Source: Prionace glauca
Taxonomy: Eukaryota; Chordata; Chondrichthyes; Carcharhiniformes; Carcharhinidae
DNA length: 64,000 nucleotides
NCBI GenBank assembly: GCA_037974335.1
Contig: CM075760.1
Coordinates: 36,031,609-36,095,608 of the forward strand
Reading direction: 5' to 3'
Below, one piece after another: positions 30,254 to 41,185 of this stretch. The notes under the pieces are model-generated. The model was given only the letters and a program-made list of their open reading frames with translations, searched no databases and had not been told where the DNA came from. How positions within the stretch are numbered: the first letter of the stretch is position 1; each line of letters begins with the position of its first letter. The translations under genes were made by a program, and so were the position numbers.

Positions 30254-30514
30254 TGACAGGGTTTGGATTCTGCTGTTATTGCTGTTGTTAATTACATCCA
30301 GGACAGAATCATGTTCATTCTGACAATTGGTGAAGTGGGAGGATTGGAGGTTTTCTTTCTGTTGGACTGGCCAGTCTCACAACTTTGCTTCCAGTGGGCT
30401 GATGCTCTTTGAGCCTGGGAGAGCACATTTCTGCTGAAATGAACCACAAAAGCTGGTGAAAGACAATTACTTTATCCTGGATAGAAAATAGTGCTTTTCA
30501 CCACTGCAGGTAAA

Positions 30515-30615
30515 TCTAAAATAAATACAGAAAGAATTGGAAAAGCACGGCAAGTTTGGCAACATTTGTGTAGAGAGAAATAGAGTTAATGTTTCACCCT
30601 ACTTCAGAACTAAAG
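30515..30615 (-). repeat. 'Cgaaac...gatgctgcc' repeat copy
   Basis: On the minus strand, a decayed copy of the block TTCTGAAG.AGGGTGAAACAT then TTAACTCTATTTCTCTCT. Confidence 0.5.
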
Positions 30616-31039
30616 AGAGGGAGAAATGTGATGGGTTTGATGCTGATGAGAAAGGGGGGAGGGTCAGATAGAACAAAAGGGAAAGTCAGGGATTGGTTTG
30701 AGGGTGAGTGAGATTAAAAGTCAAAAATGTCCTGGAACAAAATGGTTGTTGGAAAGAAACAAAACAATTTTGTCACTAGATTACTTTAGTTGGATCTTCA
30801 ATTACTTGCTCCACTTTCTGTCATTATCAGGAATAGAATTGTTTCATACTATCTCCTTATCTGATTCTATATAATCCCTTATTTACACAGTTTCAAATGT
30901 TGAGGCTAATCAGAGCTTGAAGGTCTCTCTCACCAGTGCATTTATCTTCACTGCACATTCTTTACATACACAGCAATTACACTTTTACATTTTACAGCAA
31001 ATAAAAATCAGTCTTTCAGTATGCCTCACATCCTTTATA

Positions 31040-31200
31040 AAGGACCTGGATGAGTACTTGGCAAGTCATAACATTCAAGGCTATGGGCCAAGTGCTGGCA
31101 AGTGGGACTAGGTGGGCAGGTCAGGACATTTCATGCATTGGTGCAGACTCAATAGGCCGAAGGGCCTCTTTGCACTGTAGTAATCTGTGATTCTGTGAAC
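31040..31200 (+). repeat. LINE/SINE 3'-end fragment
   Basis: AAGGCTATGGGCCAAGTGCT through TAGGCCGAAGGGCCTCTTTG and GATTCTGTGA, a typical shark CR1-type 3' terminus. Confidence 0.65.
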
Positions 31201-31489
31201 TAACTCATTATTGATCTTTCAACTATAATTCAATTAAGACTCACCACTTATTCAGTCATCTATTACTGACTGGTAGCTAATTATCACAGTAATCGTTAAT
31301 TAATATTTTTGGTTATACTGGGGAAATTCCTAGTAGGTTATAGATATTTCAAGTAACCAGGGATTTAAATTACTAACAAAATTCTAAAAAGTGAAATGAC
31401 CTAAGATTAGGTTTACAACAGGGGGACAGTCGATCAGACATGGATAAACACATTAAGATATTTAACTAAGTATAAGATTTGGTCAAATA

Positions 31490-32610
31490 CTTCTGACTTA
31501 AACATACACTTTGGATCTTTAAAAATGTATTTTAGCTGTATGTTAAAGAAATCTGTACACTTTAGCCAAAGCAGGTTGCCTCAAAGCCCAATGGGACAAG
31601 AGGCATATTGAGATGAACCACAATCTTTAGGACAATGAAACTACAGAATGTGTAAGTTCTTATCAATAACAGTTACTAGCAGTAAGGTCTTCTTGGCCCC
31701 TTCTTGAATAGAGTAGTTCATATTGTGCAGATAGAGCAGGCCTTCGCAGAGTCCCTTACGATTTGAGTTATTCATATTATCCTGATAAGGTTGGCCTTTT
31801 CAGACACAAGAATATACTTCTGTCTGGCCTGGCCATTGACATGCGCCAGAGTTGATGGGAGCCTTAACATGGACCTTTGTGGCCAAAGTCAGCAGTTGCT
31901 GAGCAACAGAGGGGGCAGCACAGTGGCACAGTGGTTAGCACTGCTGGCGCACAGGGCCAGGGATCTGGGTTCAATTCTGGCCTCAGGTCATTGTGTGGAG
32001 TTTGCACATTCTCCTCGTGTCTGCATGGATTTCCGCCAGGTGCTCCGGTTTCCCCCCAGTCCAAAGACATGCAGGTTAGGTGGGTTGGCCAAGCTAAATT
32101 GCCCCTTAGTATCGAGGGGACAAGCTAGGTAAATGCATGGGGTTACGGGAATAGGGCCTGGATGGGATTGTGGTCAGTTCAGACTTGATGGGCCGAATGG
32201 CCTCCTTCTGCACTGTAGGGATTCTATGATTCTAACAAAGGGAGGAAGGATCTGGATTTTACAGATCAGTGAAACCCCATGAGGTCAAAGGGTAAATGCA
32301 ATTGGCTGAAGTATATAACAGGTATTAATTGTGATTGATTTGTGTTAAAACTGACTGGTCCATAATTAATAAAAGGCAGGAAACGTAAACTTGGGAAAGG
32401 TATAATTGACCTGTCTGCTGTATGTAACCTTAGAGTGGTGTTGGAATGCTCAGTGTCTTCTCTTGTAGTAAGCCATTGGACTGCCCAATGCTCGTTCTCC
32501 CATCAATCATTGGTTAATATAGATACATTTATAACCGGAACACTGGCCTTTGTGAGTCTCTGTATTGGCTGAAGTTTTTGACAATACCTAGCCTCCAGAG
32601 AATCCTGCAA
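31490..32610 (+). repeat. Long dispersed repeat copy 1, LTR-like fossil
   Basis: Together with 58925-59660 this forms a repeat of about 0.75 kb, here enlarged by a SINE at 31911-32235. Shared landmarks are TTTAGCCAAAG, a GTTGCTGAGCAA block, AATGCAATTGGCT, a polyadenylation-type AATAAAAG and a GTGAGTCT end region. The layout is compatible with an old solo LTR, and no internal region is seen. It could equally be a segmental duplication of ZNF 3' flanks, since both copies lie about 1.1-1.2 kb beyond plus-strand ZNF genes. Confidence 0.4.
31911..32235 (+). repeat. tRNA-derived SINE, full length
   Basis: Plus-strand copy: GGCAGCACAGTGGCACAGTG head, GGGTTCAATTCTGG B box, TTTCCCCCCAGTCCAAAGAC body, and end GGCCTCCTTCTGCACTGTAG plus ATTCTATGATTCTA. 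Confidence 0.92.
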
Positions 32611-32619
32611 TAGTTAATA

Positions 32620-33190
32620 CAAGAAACACTAGTTCAAAAATACACTTTGTGAAAGACAATAGGTTTCTTTCTTAACTAATCTTGATCAGGTTGAACAAAG
32701 AGCCTCATTCTTGAGCCAGACTTTGACAGAATATAACATCCTCGAGCTTATCAAATTGATTGAAGAATTCCATAGCTTGGATAAGTCCTGCTTGCTCAGC
32801 AATGTCTAGCTTTATTGCATAACAATCTCCTCATATGTTAGGGTTTAACATGGCTTCCTTGACCTTGTTATATTTAACTATTAATACAGATGAAAGTGAT
32901 CATTTTCATTTGTGAGTTTCCCACATCACAACAGTCACCACACTTCAAAAGAACTTGGCTGTGAAACACTTTCCAGGATCTTGTGGTCATGAAAGGGACT
33001 GTCAGAATGTAATTTCCTTTTTCTAAGTAGACCCAAAAGTTGGATGTATCCCACTCAGTCCGCTCACAGCGATTATCAATAAAGACTGAATCTTAATTTT
33101 GAGTAACAACCATGCCTTTCACTCCACTTCCAAATCTCCTGTGAAAATCTAAACACGATATATTGTTAAATTGTTTGTTTTAAAATAGAA
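32620..33190. other. No recognised feature
   Basis: AT-rich; no ORF, RNA gene or assignable repeat recognised. Confidence 0.4.
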
Positions 33191-33194
33191 TATG

Positions 33195-33475
33195 GGTTGT
33201 TGTGATTTGGAATTCACTGTCTGAAAATGGTGCAGGAAGAAAATTAAACTGGATCTTTCAAAACGGAACTGGACAGATTTGAAATGAAATATGGGATTAA
33301 TGGAAGAGCTTCTTCAAAGGAATATCATGGGTACAATCGGTGGAATGGCCTCCTTCTCTGCTCTGAGACTCACTTGCATTTGAAGAAAGTGGCAAATACC
33401 TGGAACCCACTTCCTATGAGGGAGAGAGCAGAGATGATGGAATGTTTCCAAAATAAAATTGCTTGAGCAATTGAG
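33195..33475 (+). mobile_element. Old CR1 3'-end fragment
   Basis: Shows the C-terminal 'LEFTV...FKTELDRF' type trace and GGTGGAATGGCCTCCTTCTC, the usual CR1 3' end. A second similar block follows at 33385. Decayed. Confidence 0.55.
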
Positions 33476-33897
33476 AGAAATAAACCAACAGGGATAGAAC
33501 AGGGAAATGGTTTGATTCACAGGGAGCCAGTATAAACTTCCTGGACCAAAAAGCCCCATTCCCAATCCTAATCCTGACTTAAAGAGTGTGTCACTTGATG
33601 GGTATCCATAAAGCAAATGAAGACAGCAACAAAGACTGATGGTGAACAGAGCTAACTCTGTATCAAGCTGAGGACTGTGGGAGCAGCAGGGTGAAGGGGT
33701 TCTGCAGTGAAGAATGGACACAGGAGCTGATTGAATGATATATGTGACAATAATAAATTAAATCAAGTTCACAAGACGTTGCCATACACTTTTGGCAGAA
33801 ATGTGAGGGAGCTGAAGGATATCAATGTCTTTGAAAGAGAAAGAAAAAGATACCTTGGCCCAGTCCTGCCCCTAATTCCAATGTTCATTTGTAATCT

Positions 33898-34019
33898 TGA
33901 CATGGAGATGTCGGCATTGGACTGGGATAAACACAGTAAGAAGTCTCATGACACCAGGTTAAAGTCCAACAGTTTATTTAGTAGCAAAATCCACTAGCTT
34001 TTGGAGCGCTGCACATTCA
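33898..34019 (-). repeat. 'AACACAGTAAG' repeat, copy c
   Basis: ACATGGAGATGTCGGCATTG then AACACAGTAAGAAGTCTCAT. Truncated exactly where the young CR1 copy 3 begins (TTCAT|ATGACATTAC). The ribozyme-like core end is lost. Confidence 0.75.
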
Positions 34020-35663
34020 TATGACATTACTGTTACTAGAGAGGTGGTGCTCGACAGACTGGAGGGGCTGATTGTGGACAAGTCCCCAGGACCGGATGGA
34101 ATGCATCCGAGGGTTCTGAAAGAAATGGCGGAGGTTATAGTGGATGCCTTGGTGGTTATTTTCCAGACGTCGCTGGATTCCGGGGAAGTGCTGGAAGATT
34201 GGAAAACGGCTAATGTTACGCCGTTGTTTAAGAAGGGTGCCAGGCAAAAGGCGGGGAATTATAGGCCGGTTAGTTTAACGTCTGTGGTAGGTAAAATGTT
34301 AGAATCCGTCATTAAGGAGGAAATAGCGAGGCATCTTGAGGGGAATTGCTTGATAGGGCGGACGCAACACGGTTTCATTAAAGGGAAGTCGTGTCTGACA
34401 AATTTACTGGAGTTCTATGAGGATGTGTCTAGGGTAGTGGATAGAGGAGAGCCGGTGGATGTGGTCTTTCTGGATTTTCAGAAGGCGTTTGACAAGGTAC
34501 CTCACAAGAGGTTATTGCAGAAGGTCAGGGGACATGGAGTTGGGGGTAGGGTGTTAGCGTGGATAGAGGATTGGTTGTCAAATAGGAGGCAGAGAGTGGG
34601 GGTCAGTGGGTGCTATTCGAATTGGCGGTTGGTGACTAGTGGGGTGCCCCAGGGGTCGGTGCTGGGGCCTCAGCTATTTACCATTTATATAGATGATCTG
34701 GAGGAGGGAACCGAGTGCAGGGTGTCGAAATTTGCTGATGACACCAAGATTGGGGGAAAGGCAAATTGTGAGGAGGGTGTGGAGAGTCTGCAGAAGGATC
34801 TAGATAGGCTGGGCGAATGGGCCAGGAAATGGCAAATGGAATTTAATGTTGGCAAGTGTGAGGTGGTCCACTTTGGTAGGAGGAATGGTAGGAAGGACTA
34901 TTACTTACGTGGCGAAAAACTGCAGCAGGCGACGGTGCAGAGGGACCTCGGGGTCCTTGTGCATGAGTCGCAAAAACCCAGCTTGCAGGCGCAGCAGGTG
35001 GTCAGGAAGGCGAATGGGATGCTGGCGTTCATAGCGAAGGGGATTGAATATAAAAGTAGGGAGGTCTTGCTGCAGCTGTATAGGGCATTGGTGAGGCCGC
35101 AGCTGGAGTACTGTGTGCAGTTTTGGGCGCCGTACCTACGCAAGGATATTTTGGCCCTGGAGGGAATGCAGAGGAGGTTTACTAGGCTGATACCAGAGTT
35201 GAGGGGATTGAGCTATGAGGAGAGGCTGAATAAACTAGGCTTGTACTCGTTAGAGTTTAGAAGAATGAGGGGAGATCTCATTGAGACGTATAAGATGATG
35301 AATGGGATGGATAGGATAGAGGTGGAGAGACTCTTCCCGCTCAAAAAAGACAGTAGGACTAGGGGGCACAGCCTCAAGATAAAGGTGGGGCGGTTTAGAA
35401 CAGAGTTGAGGAGGAACTTCTTCACTCAAAGGGTGGTGAATCTCTGGAATTCTCTGCCCGTTGAAGTGGTGGAGGCTGCTTCGCTAAATATTTTTAAGAA
35501 ACGGGTTGATGAGTTTTTGATAAGAGAAGGGATTAAGGGTTATGGGGAGAGGGCGGGAAGGTGGAACTGAGCCACGACAGATCAGCCATGATCTTATTGA
35601 ATGGCGGGGCAGGCTCGAAGGGCTAGATGGCCTACTCCTGCTCCTATTTCTTATGTTCTTATC
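34020..35663 (+). mobile_element. CR1-clade LINE, young copy 3 (5'-truncated)
   Basis: Starts at the point matching about 7056 of copy 1 (ATGACATTACTGTTACTAGA) and runs to the (TTCTTATG) tail. Its RT frame is open. Junction with repeat copy c on the left. Confidence 0.93.
34044..35570 (+). CDS. CR1 ORF2 fragment, copy 3: reverse transcriptase
   Basis: 508 open residues covering the RT from SPGPDGMHPRVLKE through NYRPVSLTS, FLDFQKAFDKVPH, SGVPQGSVLGP and FADDTKIG to the C-terminal GYGERAGRWN. The endonuclease is absent because of 5' truncation. Differs from copies 1 and 2 at scattered residues (VVDRGEP, SGCYSNW, ANCEEGV). Not an autonomous gene. Confidence 0.85.
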   Translation: MVLDRLEGLIVDKSPGPDGMHPRVLKEMAEVIVDALVVIFQTSLDSGEVLEDWKTANVTPLFKKGARQKAGNYRPVSLTSVVGKMLESVIKEEIARHLEGNCLIGRTQHGFIKGKSCLTNLLEFYEDVSRVVDRGEPVDVVFLDFQKAFDKVPHKRLLQKVRGHGVGGRVLAWIEDWLSNRRQRVGVSGCYSNWRLVTSGVPQGSVLGPQLFTIYIDDLEEGTECRVSKFADDTKIGGKANCEEGVESLQKDLDRLGEWARKWQMEFNVGKCEVVHFGRRNGRKDYYLRGEKLQQATVQRDLGVLVHESQKPSLQAQQVVRKANGMLAFIAKGIEYKSREVLLQLYRALVRPQLEYCVQFWAPYLRKDILALEGMQRRFTRLIPELRGLSYEERLNKLGLYSLEFRRMRGDLIETYKMMNGMDRIEVERLFPLKKDSRTRGHSLKIKVGRFRTELRRNFFTQRVVNLWNSLPVEVVEAASLNIFKKRVDEFLIREGIKGYGERAGRWN

Positions 35664-35814
35664 AGTTGAGTGGCAGTTCTGTTCACAAACAGGGCTCATA
35701 AAGACACAAACTCAATTTACAGAATAATGATTGGAATGCGAATCTTTATAAGTAATGAAGTCTTAAAAGTACAGACAATGTGAATGGAGACGGCGTTAAG
35801 GGCAGGTTAAAGAG

Positions 35815-35943
35815 ATACAAAGAACAAAGAGCAACACAGCACGGGAAACAGGCCCTTCGGCCCAACGAGCCCGCGCTGCTGTCCCATTGTCTCAGTGACC
35901 TATTCATGATTTTAGTCTCCGCCTAATGTGCGAGGATCAGGGA
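35815..35943 (-). mobile_element. CR1-B 3' tail fragment
   Basis: Same 3' terminus as the CR1-B at 18114 (in sense GGCCGAAGGGCCTGTTTCCC, then (TTTGTTC)-type tail), only about 130 bp long. Confidence 0.8.
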
Positions 35944-36189
35944 GATGTGTATTGTCTCCAGTCAGGCCAGTTAGTGAGATTTTGCAAGCTCAGGCAAGTC
36001 GTTATTGGGGGGTGACAGAAAGTGTGACATGAACCCAAGATCCCGGTTGAGGCTGTCCTCGTGTGCGGAACTTGGCTATCAGTCTCTGCTCAGCGACTCT
36101 GTGCTGTCGTGTTTCGTGAAGGCTGCCTTGGAGAATGCTTACGCGAAGATCAGAGGCCGGATGCCCGTGACCGGTCAATGCCCTTGTTG

Positions 36190-36676
36190 GAGACAAGAAC
36201 AAATTTGAGTATGTCTGAAGCTCAATCTGCATTGTCATAAAGCCCCGCGCTCTGATTGGCTGGAGGTCTAGGCGACTTCCGGTCCTCCAGAGCTGCCGAT
36301 TGGCCGGAGCCGTCAAGCTTCGGCTCGACCACTTGGAGGGGTCGGGGACTTGGGCCCAGCGATGTCACTGCATAGGAGAGTAATCCTGATTGGCTGAATC
36401 AGGCTGGCTCCCATTATGACGTCACGATGGCTCGAGGGGTCATTTCCGCCTCTTATTGTGATTGGGTCCGGATTGACCAATGGAATGAGTTGGCGTACCG
36501 GAAGTAGAAGTACCATCACAACGCGGCGTTTGTGCCTATGGCTGCACTAAGCTTTCCCCATTGTCTGAATGCGGAGCTGGTGAAGCTGCTCATTCCTGCC
36601 CAGCAAAGCTGCTGCTCTCTCTCTGAATCACCATTCAGATTCACACAGATAAAACTTCTACTTATCTTCAACATCT
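36190..36676. promoter_or_regulatory. ZNF promoter module C (ZNF4)
   Basis: Left arm with GATTGGCTGGAGGTCT and dyad TGGAGGTCT-N11-GGTCCTCCA (36261-36289), then a GATTGGCCGG box. Right arm with TTGACCAATGG near 36474. The plus exon 1 ends at 36676 in ACATCT|GTGAGT, the shared family donor, and feeds ZNF4. The GC core seen in A, B and F is replaced by different sequence. A minus exon around 36190-36225 has no recognised minus ZNF. Confidence 0.68.
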
Positions 36677-36837
36677 GTGAGTAAAACACTTTCCTTTCTC
36701 CCCTTTACATTTCTTTTCTCATTCTGGAGGAAATTGAGGACTTGCAGCAACTGAAGGGAAAGAAAGTGAATCCAGGGAGGCTACTCAGGTCTGTCTCTGT
36801 TAAAGACATCCTTTGCTCCCTCAGCTTGACATTTGTT

Positions 36838-36905
36838 TAAAAGTGAACTACTGCGGATGCTGGAATCTGAAACAAAAACAAAATGCTGGAAAATCTCAGC
36901 AGATT
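36838..36905 (-). repeat. 'Gatgctgg...aaatctcagca' repeat copy
   Basis: ACTGCGGATGCTGGAATCTG and AATGCTGGAAAATCTCAGCA, the minus orientation of the repeat at 26868. Confidence 0.6.
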
Positions 36906-36929
36906 TGACATAGTGCAGTCCATCAAGCA

Positions 36930-37300
36930 GTCTCCTATCCATTGATTCTGTCTACATTTCCCACTGCTTGGCAAAGTAGCCAGCATAATTAAGGACCCCC
37001 ATGCACCTCGGGCATTCTGTCTTCCACCTTCTTCCATCAAGAAAAAGATACAAAAGTCTGAGGACGTGTACCAACTGACTCAAGAACAGCTTCTTCCCTG
37101 CTGCCATCAGACTTTTGAATAGACCTACAACGCATGAAGTTGATCTTTCTCTGCACCCTAACTATGATTATAACACTACATTCTGCACCCTCTGTTTTCC
37201 TATGTTCTATGAATGGTATGTTTTCTTTCTGTCGCACAAGAAACAATACTTTTCACTGTGTCCCAATACACATAACAGTAATAAATCAAATCAAAATCTG
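36930..37300 (+). repeat. LINE 3' UTR-like repeat ending AATAAATCAAATCAAAATC
   Basis: TGCTGCCATCAGACTTTTGA then GAAACAATACTTTTCACTGT and a final AATAAATCAAATCAAAATC. A known-looking shark LINE 3' end of a family distinct from CR1-A/B. Confidence 0.55.
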
Positions 37301-37326
37301 TCATCCTGACTGGAAATATTGGCTCT

Positions 37327-37643
37327 ATTCATAGAATCCCTACAGTACAGAAGGAGGCCCTTCAGCCCATTAAGTCTGTTTTGACCACAATCTGACCAAA
37401 GCCTTATCCCCGTAACTCTACAGGTTTACCCTGCTAGTCCCCCTGATACTAGTGTCAATTTAGCATAGCCAATCAACCTAACCTGCACGTCTTTGGACTG
37501 TGGCAGGAAATCAGAGCACCCAGAGAAAACTCACACAGACACAGGGAGAATGTGCAAACTGCACACACACAGTGACCCAAGGCTGGAATTGAACCTGGGA
37601 CCTGGAGCTGTGAGGCAGCAGTGCTAACCACTGTGCCACCCTA
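37327..37643 (-). repeat. tRNA-derived SINE, full length
   Basis: Minus strand: head at 37643 (sense GGTGGCACAGTGGTTAGCAC), tail side CATAGAATCCCTACAGTACA. Confidence 0.9.
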
Positions 37644-37659
37644 AAACTCAAATCAATTC

Positions 37660-37741
37660 TGGCAATTATGGGATTTGAACCCAGGCCCCTGCTGTGACTG
37701 CAGTCTTAATCCAGCATCTTAGACCACTCCGCCATGGTACC
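37660..37741 (-). tRNA. tRNA-Leu(AAG)-like pseudogene
   Basis: Minus-strand 82-nt sequence matching eukaryotic tRNA-Leu: 5' GGTACCATGGCGGAGTGGTC (D arm), TGGATTAAGACT with AAG in anticodon position, a variable arm, and GGGTTCAAATCCCA (B box and T arm), ending TTGCCA. The acceptor stem has three mismatched pairs, and the anticodon and T stems one each, so it is probably decayed or the founder of a SINE-like copy. It lies between two unrelated-tail SINEs. Confidence 0.7.
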
Positions 37742-37769
37742 ATTTCTCTCCCCACAAATGCTAAAAGTA

Positions 37770-38060
37770 AAAAAAGTTTTATTTATAATTCACAAATCGG
37801 CTTACCTTCACACTGTAATGAAGTAACTGAAAAGTCTCCAGTCGCCACACTCCGGCGCCTGTTTGGTACACTGAGGGAGAATTTAGCATAGCCAATGCAC
37901 CTAACTTGCACATCTTTGGACTGTGGGAGGAAACCGGAGCACTCAGGGAAACCTATGCAGACATGGGAAAAACATGCAAATTCCACAGTGATCCAAGTCA
38001 GGAATTGAACCTGGGTCCCAAGTGCTGCGAGGCAACAGTGCTAACCACTGTGCCACCTTG
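37770..38060 (-). repeat. tRNA-derived SINE (alternative tail)
   Basis: Minus strand, with TCGCCACACTCCGGCGCCTG tail block at 37841, GGACTGTGGGAGGAAACCGG body and head at about 38060. Confidence 0.85.
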
Positions 38061-38159
38061 TCTCCCCAGATGCTGTCAGACTTGCTGAGATTTTTCAGTA
38101 CTTATTGTTTTTGTGACACATTTATTTGTCTGCCTAAAAATATGGTCTCTTTCCTCTCT

Positions 38160-38262
38160 GATGAATCTAATCTAGATTCAAAACATTGACTCTATTCTCC
38201 CTCACAGATGCTGTCAGACTTACTGAGATTTTCTGTTTTTGTTTCAAATTCCAGCATCCAGG
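38160..38262 (+). repeat. 'Gatgctgtcagac' repeat forming the ZNF4 acceptor
   Basis: ACAGATGCTGTCAGACTTAC then TTTCTGTTTTTGTTTCAAAT and TCCAG. The pyrimidine tract and AG of this repeat lie where the ZNF4 last exon should begin (about 38257). A second fragment of the same repeat lies at 38065-38110. Confidence 0.6.
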
Positions 38263-38288
38263 TTCATTTGATTCATGTGAACCTAAGC

Positions 38289-39326
38289 ATGGATGCAAAA
38301 AGCACCATTCACACCAAGGAGAAACCCTGGAAATGTGGAGACTGTGGGAAAGGATTCAGACGCCCGTGTGAGCTGGAAATTCATCGACGAAGACACACCG
38401 GGGAGAGGCCATTTACTTGCTCTGTGTGTGGGAAGGGATTCACTCAGTTAATTTGCCTTCAGAGACACCAAAGACTCCACACTGAGGAGAGGCCATTCAC
38501 CTGCCCCATGTGTGGGAAAGGATTCAGTCTCTCATCCCACCTGCTGAAACATCAGCAAGTGCACACTGACAAGAGAGAGTTTAAATGCTCCGACTGTGAG
38601 AAGAGCTTTAAAAACCCACATGGACTGAGGGAGCACCAGTGCATTCACAATAGGGACACACCATTTAGCTGCTCACAGTGTGGGAAGAGGTTCAGGACAT
38701 CACCCCACCTTCAGATACACCAACGAGTTCACAGTGGTGAGAGACCTTTTAAATGTCCAGAGTGTGGGAAGTGCTTCAAAGGTTCTGGAGATCTCCAATA
38801 CCATCAACGTGTTCTCACTGATGAGAGACCATTCAAATGCTCTCACTGCGGAACTGGGTTCAGACGGTTATTTGAACTCACTGTACATCAGCGCACTCAC
38901 ACTGGGGAAAGGCCGTTCATCTGTCCCCAGTGTGGGAAGGGATTTACTCAGTCTTCCAACCTGCTGACACACCAGCAGATTCACACTGAGGAGAGACCAT
39001 TCACCTGCTCTGAATGTGGGAAGGGATTTGCACGACCATCCCACCTGCTAACACACAAGCGTGTTCACACTGGGGAGAGGCCATTCACCTGCTCCAAGTG
39101 CGGGAAGGGATTTATTCGATCATCCAATCTGCTGATACACCAGCGAGTTCACACCAATGAGAGACCCTTCTCCTGCTCTGAGTGTGGGAAGGGATTTATT
39201 CATTCATCCATCCTGCAGGCACACCAGCAAATTCACACCGGGGAGAAACCCTTCACATGCTCCACATGTGGCAAGTGTTTTAATCGGTCATACAACCTGC
39301 TGGTACACCAGCGAGTTCATAGATGA
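38289..39326 (+). CDS. ZNF4: twelve-finger C2H2 protein
   Basis: 345 residues from MDAKSTIHTKEKPWK; an ATG further upstream (38208) lies inside a repeat and before the likely acceptor. Twelve 28-residue fingers follow, starting [13 protein letters not shown] and ending LLVHQRVHR. Finger 6 has HQRVLT instead of HQRVHT, so its last His ligand is lost. Finger types alternate (SDC, SQC, PEC, SHC). No effector domain. The N-terminus differs from the MEKPW genes: a DAKSTIHTK leader replaces the Met and there is no upstream finger, suggesting its 5' exon part was replaced. Promoter: module C, 1.6 kb upstream. Confidence 0.9.
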   Translation: MDAKSTIHTKEKPWKCGDCGKGFRRPCELEIHRRRHTGERPFTCSVCGKGFTQLICLQRHQRLHTEERPFTCPMCGKGFSLSSHLLKHQQVHTDKREFKCSDCEKSFKNPHGLREHQCIHNRDTPFSCSQCGKRFRTSPHLQIHQRVHSGERPFKCPECGKCFKGSGDLQYHQRVLTDERPFKCSHCGTGFRRLFELTVHQRTHTGERPFICPQCGKGFTQSSNLLTHQQIHTEERPFTCSECGKGFARPSHLLTHKRVHTGERPFTCSKCGKGFIRSSNLLIHQRVHTNERPFSCSECGKGFIHSSILQAHQQIHTGEKPFTCSTCGKCFNRSYNLLVHQRVHR

Positions 39327-39329
39327 CTG

Positions 39330-39889
39330 CACTGCTCTGATTCTGCGGCTTTTCATCAGATTCAGGACTGAACCTTGTTCATGCTGACACTGGGGAGGTG
39401 TTGATGATACTGCTGCTAAGGACAGTAATGGGGCTGGAGTAGACAGAATTTGCATTTATGTCGCACCTTTCACAACCTCAGGTCATCTCTGTGCGCAATG
39501 AGCCTCCACAAAGAGCAATATGATAATGAGCAGTGATGATCTGTTTTTAGGGAGATTGGGTGAGGGGTAATATTGCTCTCACAGGGGTGAACTCCCTGCT
39601 CTTGTTCAAAATAGTAACTGTAAGATCTTAGAGAGCAGATGGAGTCTTCGGTTTAACATCCTCATATCTTCTGATGTGGCTCAGAGTCACTGCTCCTTTA
39701 AAAGCCTTTGGGATGTTTCTCATTGTCTATAAGGAGTTTTATAAATATGAGATCAAGCTGACATTACAGATATCGATGTGCTGGGTGAAGCTGAACCTGA
39801 TGCTACCCACAGCTGAGAACTGAACACACTGGAGCCACCAACAACTTTTGAAAAGCTGAAATTTTTATTGTCTCAGATACAGCATATAA
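39330..39889. other. ZNF4 3' flank, no recognised feature
   Basis: Includes a short stretch resembling a generic 'gcacctttcacaacctcaggtcatc' repeat at about 39465-39530, not assigned. Otherwise nothing recognised. Confidence 0.4.
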
Positions 39890-40850
39890 AGAACAGCAAA
39901 GAATGACAAAAAGATTAATAAGGAGAGAGAAATTAGTGTATGAGAGAAGGTTAGCGAGAAATATAGAAACAGACAGTAAGAGTTTCTACAAATCTTCACT
40001 GTGGAGGAAACAAATAACATCCTCAGAAATAACTGAATAAGGGAGTGAAAGGGAGAGAGGAGCTTAACACAATTACAAGAAACTTATAACATGCTCCATA
40101 TACAGGAAACTGAAATTATTGTAACTCAAAGTTGACAATTCCCTTGTCTTGATGCACATCATTCGAGAGTGTTACAGTAAGTGGCTGCTGAAATAGTCAT
40201 TGCAATGGTTTTAATTTTCCAAAATACTCTGGATTCTGGAAAGATTCAGTCAGATTGGAAAATAGAGAATTTGACTCCTCTATTCAAGAAAAGGGGGGAG
40301 ACAGAAAGCAGGAAACTTGGGCCAGTTAGGTTAACATCGGTCATTGGAAAAATTCTCAAATCAGTTATGAAGGAGATTAAGGCAGGGCACCACCTTATTA
40401 ATGGATTCCAGTATTTCCCAATGGTGGACATCAAACACATTCTGAAGGAGAAAGAGTATCTGTAGTGTTTGGATGATGGTCTTGATCCAGTTTTGAACGC
40501 CTTGCTCACATTTCCTCTCATCCTGCCTTGTTCGAATGAAAAGATTCCCAATTTCTCTTCATGGGAAAATGAAATTGGGACAAAGTTAGAAGAAAACATT
40601 TCATTTCAGCGATGGAGTCTGCTGCCCGAAAGCTTCTGGGAGCAGGTTCAACAATAACTTTCAAAAGAGAGTTGGAGAAATGTTTGAAGGGAAAGTATTT
40701 CTGCAGCTGTGGGGAAACAGCAGACACATGGGATTAATGGATAGCTCTTCCAAAGAGCTGGCAGTGACACCAATGGCAGAATGGCTCCTTTCTGAGCTGT
40801 GGTGAATCTGTTCTGCACCATGTGCCATGGCCTTCCTGGTGTCAGATCCC
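39890..40850 (+). mobile_element. Old CR1-like LINE remnant
   Basis: Traces in order: a linker region (RLIRREKLVYERRL-type), 40181-40395 with IVIAMVLIFQNTLDSGKIQ, DWKIENLTPLFKK and VRLTSVIGKILKSV, then about 40580-40800 the C-terminal/3' end (GGCAGAATGGCTCCTTTCTG). Internally deleted and decayed. Confidence 0.65.
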
Positions 40851-41185
40851 CAAAATCTGACTCAATTCTCAAACAGCAGCTGAACCATTGTTGAGAAATT
40901 TATTTTATGAAATGTAGGATGATTTTTTCAAACACACCCTCCGGCTTGAATGATTTCTGTGTCTAAACTCTTTATAATTTGAGGTATGGGGGTCTAATGT
41001 TTTGTGCGTTGTGGGAGGAGCAGTTTAGTCTGAGTTAGAGACTCAAACAGGCTCTTTACTGCAGACAGCTCACCATGACAACACTGATAAGACATTCCAT
41101 TGCACAGAATTGACTCAGAAACCCCTATCTGAGGCCTGGATGTACTCAGTACCCATTGATCATTTGTACTGAATCAGTGACTTTA

